This document shows positions 58,475 to 64,000 of a stretch of DNA of 64,000 nucleotides, one piece after another. The stretch's first letter is position 1; each line of letters starts with the position of its first letter. Source of the stretch: BP-464 sp045805505. Lineage in GTDB: Bacteria; Actinomycetota; Thermoleophilia; Solirubrobacterales; Solirubrobacteraceae. Location of the stretch: assembly GCA_045805505.1 (NCBI GenBank), contig JBJMLA010000153.1:15078-79077 (forward strand), read 5' to 3'. The notes below the pieces were generated by a model, which was not told where the DNA came from, ran no database searches, and saw only the letters and a list, made by a program, of their open reading frames with translations. The position numbers and the translations under genes are program-made.

Positions 58475-59176
58475 ATGTCCACCACGGAACCCACCCACCG
58501 CGTCCTCGTGGTCGACGACGAGCCCAACATCGCCGACGTGGTCACCATGGCGCTGCGCTACCAGGGCTTCGCCGCCGAGTCGGCGGGCACCGGCCGCGAC
58601 GCGCTCGCCGCCGTCACCACCTTCCGCCCGCACCTGATCGTCCTCGACGTGATGCTCCCCGACATGGAGGGCTTCGAGGTCGCCAGGCGCCTCGGCGCCC
58701 AGCAGGCGCGCGTCCCGATCATCTTCCTCACCGCGCGCGACGCCACCGACGACAAGATCCACGGCCTCACGGTCGGCGGCGACGACTACGTCACCAAGCC
58801 GTTCAGCCTCGAGGAGCTCGTCGCGCGCATCCGCACGATCCTGCGGCGCGCCGGCCTCGCCGAGTCGGAGTCCAGCCGCCTGGTCTTCGAGGACATCGAG
58901 CTCGACGACGACGCGCACGAGGTCACGCGCGGGGAAGAGGCGATCGACCTGACCGCGACCGAGTACCGGCTGCTGCGCTACTTCATGCTCAACCCGCGCC
59001 GCGCGCTGACCCGCACGCAGCTGCTCGAGCACGTCTGGGACTACGACTTCGGCGGCGACGCCCGCGTGCTCGAGACCTACGTGAGCTACCTGCGCAAGAA
59101 GCTCGACGCCCACGGCCCGTCGCTCATCCACACGGTGCGCGGCGTCGGGTACGCCCTGCGCCAGCCGCGCACGTGA
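58475..59176 (+). CDS. OmpR-family response regulator
   Basis: 233 aa. Receiver domain (~9-122): acidic pocket LVVDDEPN, phosphoacceptor Asp58 in LIVLDVMLPD, and conserved Lys in YVTKPFSLEEL. The C-terminal winged helix (~140-230) has LTATEYRLLRYFMLNPRRAL, then VLETYVSYLRKKLD. It pairs with the histidine kinase whose ATG overlaps its stop (TGATG). The leaderless start is 6 nt after the -10 GATACT. This class binds direct repeats spaced 11 bp, matching the TCTCAG boxes upstream of its own gene and of five neighbours. Confidence 0.95.
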   Translation: MSTTEPTHRVLVVDDEPNIADVVTMALRYQGFAAESAGTGRDALAAVTTFRPHLIVLDVMLPDMEGFEVARRLGAQQARVPIIFLTARDATDDKIHGLTVGGDDYVTKPFSLEELVARIRTILRRAGLAESESSRLVFEDIELDDDAHEVTRGEEAIDLTATEYRLLRYFMLNPRRALTRTQLLEHVWDYDFGGDARVLETYVSYLRKKLDAHGPSLIHTVRGVGYALRQPRT

Positions 59177-60594
59177 TGCGCTCGCTGCGATCCCGGCTGC
59201 TCGCCAGCGTCCTCGGGATCGCGGCGCTCGGCCTCATCCTGCTCGCGGCGATCGTCTACGCCGAGCAGCGCTCGTTCCTCTACGACCGGCTCGACGAGCA
59301 GATCGAGCACGCCCCCGCGGCGATGGGTCGCATCCTCTTCGACCAGGCCTACGGCAACGGCGCCAACGGCGGCGGCCCGGCGCCCGGGCGGCCGAACGGT
59401 CCGCGCGGCGGGCCGGAGGGCACGCTCCCGCCCGGGACCTACGGCGAGCTGCGCACCGCGGCCGGCAAGCAGGTCGGCGACGGCGTGACCATCGGCTACG
59501 ACGCCGACGACACCAGCGGCGTCTCGCTGCCCGACCTGCCCGCGAGCATCAAGCCCAACACGGTGCTGACCGTCGGGAAGTTCCGCGTCATCGCGGCACC
59601 GTCGCCGACCGGGCTGGTCACCGTCGTCGCCGTTCCGATCGGGCAGACCGACGAGACCCTCGACCGGCTGCTGGTGGTCGAGGGCCTGGTGATCCTCGGC
59701 ATCCTCGCCGTGCTCGGCTTCGTCGCCTGGGTCGTCGTGCGCGTCGGCCTGCTGCCGCTCGATCGCATCGGCCACACCGCCGGGCGCATCGCGGGGGGCG
59801 ACCTGTCCCACCGCGTCGAGTCCACCGATCCGCGCACCGAGGTGGGCCGCCTGGGCACCGCGCTCAACGCGATGCTCGACCGGCTCGAAAAGGCGTTCGC
59901 CGAACGCCAGGCCAGCGAGGACCGCCTGCGGCGCTTCCTGGCCGACGCCTCGCACGAGCTGCGCACGCCGCTGTCCTCCATCCGCGGCTACGCCGAGCTC
60001 TACCGGATGGGCGCGACGCGCGAGCCCGCCGAGGTCGAGCGCTCGATGAAGCGCATCGAGGGCGAGGCCGAGCGCATGGGCGTGCTCGTCGAGGACCTCC
60101 TGACGCTCGCGCGACTCGACGAGGTCGCCGACGCGCCGCACGTCGAGGTCGACGTCGGCAACCTCGCGCGCGACACCGTCGACGACGCGCGGGCCACCGC
60201 GCCGGATCGCGAGATCACCCTCCGCGCCGACGGGCCGGCGCTCGTCTCCGGCGACGCCCATCAGCTGCGCCAGGTCCTCGCCAATCTCGTGCGCAACGCG
60301 CTCGTCCATACGCCGGAGGGCACCGGGATCGAGGTCGCGGCCGAGCGCGAGGACGGCCAGGTGCGCGTCGAGGTGCGCGATCACGGCCCCGGCCTGCCGA
60401 CCGCCGATGCCGACGCGATCTTCGAGCGCTTCTGGCGCGCGGAGGGGGGACGCGAGCGCGGCAAGGACGGCGCCGGCCTCGGCCTGGCCATCGTCGCCGG
60501 CATCGTCGACGCCCACGGCGGCAGCGTCTCGGCGCGCAACGCCGAGGGCGGGGGAGCGGCGTTCACCGTGACGCTTCCCGCACGCTCGGCGTAG
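59176..60594 (+). CDS. Sensor histidine kinase
   Basis: 472 aa. TM1 (LLASVLGIAALGLILLAAIV) and TM2 (LVVEGLVILGILAVLGFVAW) bracket an extracytoplasmic sensor of ~135 residues. The sensor contains a Gly/Pro/Asn-rich stretch (NGANGGGPAPGRPNGPRGGP). A HAMP domain follows, then the H box FLADASHELRTPLSSIRGYA with His260, N box LVRNALVH, G1 VRDHGPGLP, and G2 GAGLGLAIVAGI. The layout is like TcrY/TrcS-type actinobacterial kinases. The signal is unknown. Confidence 0.95.
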   Translation: MRSLRSRLLASVLGIAALGLILLAAIVYAEQRSFLYDRLDEQIEHAPAAMGRILFDQAYGNGANGGGPAPGRPNGPRGGPEGTLPPGTYGELRTAAGKQVGDGVTIGYDADDTSGVSLPDLPASIKPNTVLTVGKFRVIAAPSPTGLVTVVAVPIGQTDETLDRLLVVEGLVILGILAVLGFVAWVVVRVGLLPLDRIGHTAGRIAGGDLSHRVESTDPRTEVGRLGTALNAMLDRLEKAFAERQASEDRLRRFLADASHELRTPLSSIRGYAELYRMGATREPAEVERSMKRIEGEAERMGVLVEDLLTLARLDEVADAPHVEVDVGNLARDTVDDARATAPDREITLRADGPALVSGDAHQLRQVLANLVRNALVHTPEGTGIEVAAEREDGQVRVEVRDHGPGLPTADADAIFERFWRAEGGRERGKDGAGLGLAIVAGIVDAHGGSVSARNAEGGGAAFTVTLPARSA

Positions 60595-60617
60595 TCGCGG
60601 CGCCCGCCGCCGGCGGC

Positions 60618-60672
60618 TCCCAGCCAGCTCTCAGCGAGCTCTCACGGCGGCCCCATGACCCGGCTCGATGCT
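60618..60672 (+). promoter_or_regulatory. TCTCAG-box promoter of the GT2-GtrA/GT39 unit
   Basis: Three hexamers, each 11 bp apart: TCCCAG 60618-60623, TCTCAG 60629-60634, TCTCAC 60640-60645. -10-like GATGCT 60667-60672, then 6 nt to the ATG at 60679. Boxes are 49, 38 and 27 bp before the -10. The layout argues against the ATG at 60655 as the start. Confidence 0.65.
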
Positions 60673-60678
60673 GGACCC

Positions 60679-61818
60679 ATGGCCGCACTCGCCCACAGCC
60701 ACGCACCCGACATCGACATCGTCGTGCCGGTCTACAACGAGGAAGCGGTCCTCGAGCGCAGCGTCGGCCGGCTGCACCGCTTCCTCTCCGAAGGCTTCCC
60801 GTTCAGCTGGCGCATCGTCCTGGCCGACAACGCCAGCACCGACGGCACGCCGCTGGTCGCGCGCCGCCTGGCCCGTGAGCTGCCCGGCGTCGTGTCGCTG
60901 CGGCTCGAGGCCAAGGGCCGCGGCCGCGCGCTGCGGGCGGCCTGGTCGGGCAGCACCGCGCGGGCCGTCTGCTACATGGACGTCGACCTGTCGACCGATC
61001 TGCGGGCGCTGCTGCCGCTCGTCGCGCCGCTGCTGTCGGGCCACAGCGACGTCGCCATCGGCACCCGCCTGGCTCCGGGCAGCCGCGTCGTCCGCGGGCC
61101 CAAGCGCGAGCTGATCTCACGCGGCTACAACCGCATCCTGCGCACCGCGCTGCGCGCCCGCTTCACCGATGCGCAGTGCGGCTTCAAGGCCGTCAGCGCC
61201 GGGGCGCTGGCGGCGCTGCTGCCCGACATCGAGGACCAGGGCTGGTTCTTCGACACCGAGCTGCTCGTCCTCGCCCAGCGCCGCGGGATGCGCATCCACG
61301 AGGTCCCCGTCGACTGGGTCGACGACCCCGACTCGCGCGTGGCCATCGTGCGCACGGCGGTCACCGATCTGCAGGGCGTGGCGCGGCTGATGGCCGCCAG
61401 CCAGGTCGCCCGGTTCATGGCGGTCGGCGTGCTCAGCACGCTGGCCTACGCGCTGCTCTACGTCGCGCTGCGCGGCTCGCTCGGGCCAGGCGGCGCCAAC
61501 GCCGCGGCGCTGGCGGTCACCGCCGTGGCCAACACGCAGGCCAACCGCCGCTTCACCTTCCGCATCCGCGGCCGCGACCGCCTGGCGCGCCATCACGCGA
61601 TGGGCGCCGGCGTCTACGTCCTGACGCTCGGCCTGACCGCCGGCGCGATGGGTGTGCTGCACGGCCTCGACCACGCACCGCCGCGCCTCCTGGAGGTCAG
61701 CGTGCTGATCGCCGCGAGCGTCTGCGCCACCGTCACCCGCTTTCTCGCGCTGCGCACCTGGGTCTTCGCCCGGCGCCGCCACGAGCTCAAGAACACGACC
61801 GCGACCCAGGTCGCCTGA
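60679..61818 (+). CDS. GT2 polyprenyl-phosphate glycosyltransferase fused to a GtrA domain
   Basis: 379 aa from ATG 60679; ATG 60655 is the alternative. N-terminal GT-A domain (~10-240): DIDIVVPVYNEEAVLE, VLADNASTDGTPLVARRL and the acidic CYMDVDLSTDL correspond to the nucleotide/metal sites of dolichol/undecaprenyl-phosphate sugar synthases. C-terminal GtrA domain (~245-370) has four TM helices (FMAVGVLSTLAYALLYVALR; NTQANRRFTF is the GtrA signature). It likely makes and presents a lipid-linked sugar for the next enzyme. Confidence 0.9.
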   Translation: MAALAHSHAPDIDIVVPVYNEEAVLERSVGRLHRFLSEGFPFSWRIVLADNASTDGTPLVARRLARELPGVVSLRLEAKGRGRALRAAWSGSTARAVCYMDVDLSTDLRALLPLVAPLLSGHSDVAIGTRLAPGSRVVRGPKRELISRGYNRILRTALRARFTDAQCGFKAVSAGALAALLPDIEDQGWFFDTELLVLAQRRGMRIHEVPVDWVDDPDSRVAIVRTAVTDLQGVARLMAASQVARFMAVGVLSTLAYALLYVALRGSLGPGGANAAALAVTAVANTQANRRFTFRIRGRDRLARHHAMGAGVYVLTLGLTAGAMGVLHGLDHAPPRLLEVSVLIAASVCATVTRFLALRTWVFARRRHELKNTTATQVA

Positions 61819-61829
61819 AAGGCACAACC

Positions 61830-63794
61830 ATGTCCGCTTCGACGATCTCCGCACCCCTGCGCGTCGCCCGCCCGCGGGCGCTCGCACGACTCGCCGCGCG
61901 CCCCGAGCTGGCCGGGCTGCTCGTGCTCGCCGCGCTGCTGAACCTGTGGTCGCTGAGCCGCAACGGGATGGCCAACGAGTACTACTCGGCCGCCGTGCGC
62001 TCGATGAGCACGAGCTGGCACGCGTTCCTGTACGGCTCGTTCGACGCTTCTGGCGTCATGACCGTCGACAAGCCGCCCCTGGCCCTGTGGGTCCAGGCGC
62101 TGTCGGTCCGCGTCTTCGGCTTCAGCTCGTGGAGCATGCTCGTCCCGCAGGCCCTGATGGGAATCGCGACGGTCGGCCTGTCCTACGACATGGTGGCTCG
62201 CCGCTTCGGCCGTGCCGCGGGCTTCGCGGGCGGCGCCGTCCTCGCGCTCACGCCGACCACGGTGGCGATCTCGCGCCACAACAACCCCGACGCGCTGCTC
62301 GTCCTGTGCTGCGTCGCGGCGCTCTGGGCACTGGTCCGCGCGCTCGAGGACGGTCGCACCCGCTGGCTGGTGCTCAGCGGCCTGTGCGTCGGCCTCGGCT
62401 TCGAGACCAAGATGGCCGTCGCGCTGATGGTCGTCCCGGGGATCGCCGCCGCCTACCTGTGGGTCGCACCGCGTGGCCGGCCGACCGCCCTGCGCCAGCT
62501 GCTCGCCGGCGGCGCCGTGATGACCGCCGTCGGGCTCGCGTGGCCCGTGCTCGTGTGGCTCACCCCGGCCGCGGATCGCCCGTGGATCTCGGGGACGAGC
62601 GACAACTCGATCTGGTCGCTGATCCTCGGCTACAACGGCCTCGGCCGCCTGCTCGGCCAGGACGGCGGGCCCGGCGGCGGCACCGCGGGGCCCGGTGGTG
62701 GCGGCGGCGTCTTCGGCGGCGACACCGGCGTCTTCCGACTGTTCAACCAGGCGCTCGGCGGTCAGGCCGCCTGGCTGCTGGGCTTCGCGGTGGTCGCCGG
62801 GGGCGCGGTGCTGGTCGCCACGCGGCTCAAGCGCACCGACGCCCGCACGGGCTGGCTGATCGCGGTCGGTGGCTCGTTCCTGGTGACGGCCGTCGCCTTC
62901 AGCAAGGCGTCGGGCATCTTCCATCCCTACTACGTCTCGCTGCTCGCGCCCTTCACCGCCGCGCTGGTCGGCGCCGGCGTCGGGCAGATGCTCGAGGGCG
63001 GGCGGATCATGCGCATCGCCGGCCCGCTGGCCATCGCCGGCGGCGTCGCGGGCGAGCTGGTCGTGCTCCAGGACAACCCGACGAGCCTGACCTGGCTGCC
63101 GCCGGTGCTGGTGCTCGGCGGCCTGTCGGCGGCGCTCCTGCTGGGCAGCGAGCAGTCCCACAGGCTGCGGCGCGGCGCGATCGCCGCCGTGATGGCGCTG
63201 TTGCTGCTGGCGCCCGCCGCGTGGTCGGTGCAGACGCTCGGCTACGCCACGAGCTCGACCTTCCCGGCCGGCGGCCCCGCTTCCGCGGGCGGCATGGGCA
63301 TGGGCGGCGGTCCCGGCGGCGGCATGGGCATGCGCGGCACGCCGCCGACCGGCGCCCAGGGCGGCAGCTTCACGCCGCCGGCGGGCTTCACGCCCGGCAC
63401 CGGCGGCGGCCCGGCGGGCGGGGGCGGCATGGGCGGCAACGCCAACGCCCAGGCGGCCGTCACGTACGCGGCGGCTCACGGCGGCGGCGCGGTCGCCGTC
63501 TCGGGCCAGAACGGCGCGGGCAACCTGGTCATCGACGGCGCCGACATCGTCGCCATCGGCGGCTTCTCCGGCCGCGAGAGCCAGGTCAGCGTCGCCTGGC
63601 TGGCCGACGCCGTCGAGAGCGGCCAGATCCGCTGGGTCCTCACGGACGGCACGAGCGGCGGCATGGGCAACGACGGGCGCATCGGCTCGAGCGAGGTCAT
63701 GGCGGTCGTCGCGAAGGTCGGCAAGGAGGTCGGCTCGGTCAGCGGGCTCTACGACCTGCAGGGCCTGGCAGCGCAGCTGCGGGCGGCCGGCTGA
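61830..63794 (+). CDS. GT39/ArnT-like membrane glycosyltransferase with Gly-rich linker and extracellular domain
   Basis: 654 aa. About 10-12 TM helices. The GT-C catalytic loop is NEYYSAAVRSMSTSWHAFLY, followed by VDKPPLALWVQ and ALTPTTVAISRHNNPDAL; FHPYYVSLLAPFTAALVGAG is conserved. Residues ~480-545 are a Gly/Met/Pro-rich linker, and a soluble C-terminal domain follows (AAVTYAAAHGGGAVAVSGQN). It should transfer a sugar from a polyprenyl-phosphate carrier, probably made by the GT2-GtrA protein 11 bp upstream, to an envelope acceptor. Confidence 0.88.
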   Translation: MSASTISAPLRVARPRALARLAARPELAGLLVLAALLNLWSLSRNGMANEYYSAAVRSMSTSWHAFLYGSFDASGVMTVDKPPLALWVQALSVRVFGFSSWSMLVPQALMGIATVGLSYDMVARRFGRAAGFAGGAVLALTPTTVAISRHNNPDALLVLCCVAALWALVRALEDGRTRWLVLSGLCVGLGFETKMAVALMVVPGIAAAYLWVAPRGRPTALRQLLAGGAVMTAVGLAWPVLVWLTPAADRPWISGTSDNSIWSLILGYNGLGRLLGQDGGPGGGTAGPGGGGGVFGGDTGVFRLFNQALGGQAAWLLGFAVVAGGAVLVATRLKRTDARTGWLIAVGGSFLVTAVAFSKASGIFHPYYVSLLAPFTAALVGAGVGQMLEGGRIMRIAGPLAIAGGVAGELVVLQDNPTSLTWLPPVLVLGGLSAALLLGSEQSHRLRRGAIAAVMALLLLAPAAWSVQTLGYATSSTFPAGGPASAGGMGMGGGPGGGMGMRGTPPTGAQGGSFTPPAGFTPGTGGGPAGGGGMGGNANAQAAVTYAAAHGGGAVAVSGQNGAGNLVIDGADIVAIGGFSGRESQVSVAWLADAVESGQIRWVLTDGTSGGMGNDGRIGSSEVMAVVAKVGKEVGSVSGLYDLQGLAAQLRAAG

Positions 63795-63801
63795 TGGCGC
63801 C

Positions 63802-63856
63802 TCTCAGGGATCTCTCAGGATCGGACAAGGCTGCGCTTAGGCCGGGAGGGCACACT
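63802..63856 (+). promoter_or_regulatory. TCTCAG-box promoter of the right-edge gene
   Basis: TCTCAG 63802-63807 and 63813-63818 (11-bp period). -10-like CACACT 63851-63856, then 6 nt to the ATG at 63863. The boxes are 49 and 38 bp before the -10, the same register as in the other promoters of this set. Confidence 0.55.
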
Positions 63857-63862
63857 GAGGGC

Positions 63863-64000
63863 ATGAGCTCGAAGACGCCCAAGCACCTCTGGTCCGGCGA
63901 CTGGCGCTCGGAGGCCGAGGCGGCGGCGGGCGATCAGCCCACGTTCGTCAAGGCCCCGGCGCCCGCGCAGGACGCTCCGGCGGCCGCGCCGCCGCCGCGA
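63863..64000 (+). CDS. Start of an unidentified protein (continues beyond window)
   Basis: 46 codons visible. The N-terminus MSSKTPKHLWSGDWRSEAEA is polar and cytosolic in character and runs into an Ala/Pro-rich segment. There is no signal peptide in the visible part. This kind of beginning could precede a TM helix and an extracytoplasmic domain (for example an HtrA-type protease), but nothing here proves it. The promoter belongs to the TCTCAG-box set. Confidence 0.55.
   Translation, partial: MSSKTPKHLWSGDWRSEAEAAAGDQPTFVKAPAPAQDAPAAAPPPR

Noticed and set aside
57509..59131. Long minus-strand frame spanning the response regulator and cytochrome
   Set aside because: It is antisense to the clearly supported OmpR-type regulator and out of frame with the cytochrome. 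Only its last 99 codons (from 57805, including the stop) are a believable gene.

Overview
The window looks like chromosomal DNA from a very GC-rich actinobacterium (Actinomycetota). The best guess is class Thermoleophilia, order Solirubrobacterales. The evidence is strong G/C at third codon positions, GTG and TTG starts, tight ATGA/GTGA gene overlaps, many apparently leaderless promoters (a -10-like hexamer 6-9 nt before the start codon), and a two-YrbE plus six-MCE operon. No rRNA, prophage, insertion sequence or CRISPR array is visible. Two tRNA genes are present: Pro(TGG) and Arg(TCT).

Layout. 0-5.3 kb: a minus-strand block with a truncated beta-helix protein, then a translationally coupled run (NUDIX, acyl-CoA dehydrogenase, hydroxyacyl-CoA dehydrogenase, VOC protein, ECF sigma factor, alkylguanine methyltransferase). 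5.3-19.8 kb: mixed housekeeping and envelope genes, including a sigma-region-4/zinc-finger membrane fusion, two tRNAs, a drug exporter, secreted proteins and an HD-GYP protein. 19.9-32.9 kb: a complete mce lipid-import operon followed by an SCP-x-type thiolase, an acyl-CoA dehydrogenase and an MpaB-type oxygenase, which together suggest uptake and oxidation of a lipid or sterol. 32.9-43.4 kb: methyltransferase, secreted repeat proteins, PucR regulator, GH31 glycosidase, RsbW-like kinase and AzlCD exporter. 43.45-43.79 kb: a dense array of repeated and palindromic elements directly upstream of an Ada-AlkA fusion and a second Ogt. 45.7-54.3 kb: glycosyltransferase-like membrane protein, cupredoxin, PepSY-like protein, YjdI/YjdJ pair (the YjdJ partner truncated), esterase, CpsB-type PHP phosphatase, and a divergent MFS exporter/TetR pair with a clear operator.

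The most interesting region is 54.4-64 kb. A two-component system (OmpR-type regulator plus histidine kinase) sits among a three-repeat PepSY-like protein, a ferric-reductase-like membrane cytochrome, a 98-aa single-span membrane protein, an ApbE flavin transferase, a GT2-GtrA glycosyltransferase, a GT39 glycosyltransferase and a gene running off the right edge. Six promoters in this region share one architecture. Each has two or three TCTCAG-like hexamers repeated every 11 bp, a -10-like hexamer, and exactly 6 nt before the start codon. The boxes keep the same helical register (16, 27, 38 or 49 bp upstream of the -10). This reads as a local regulon of the resident response regulator that joins a flavin/heme membrane redox module to envelope glycosylation. 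It is an inference from sequence pattern and has not been tested.
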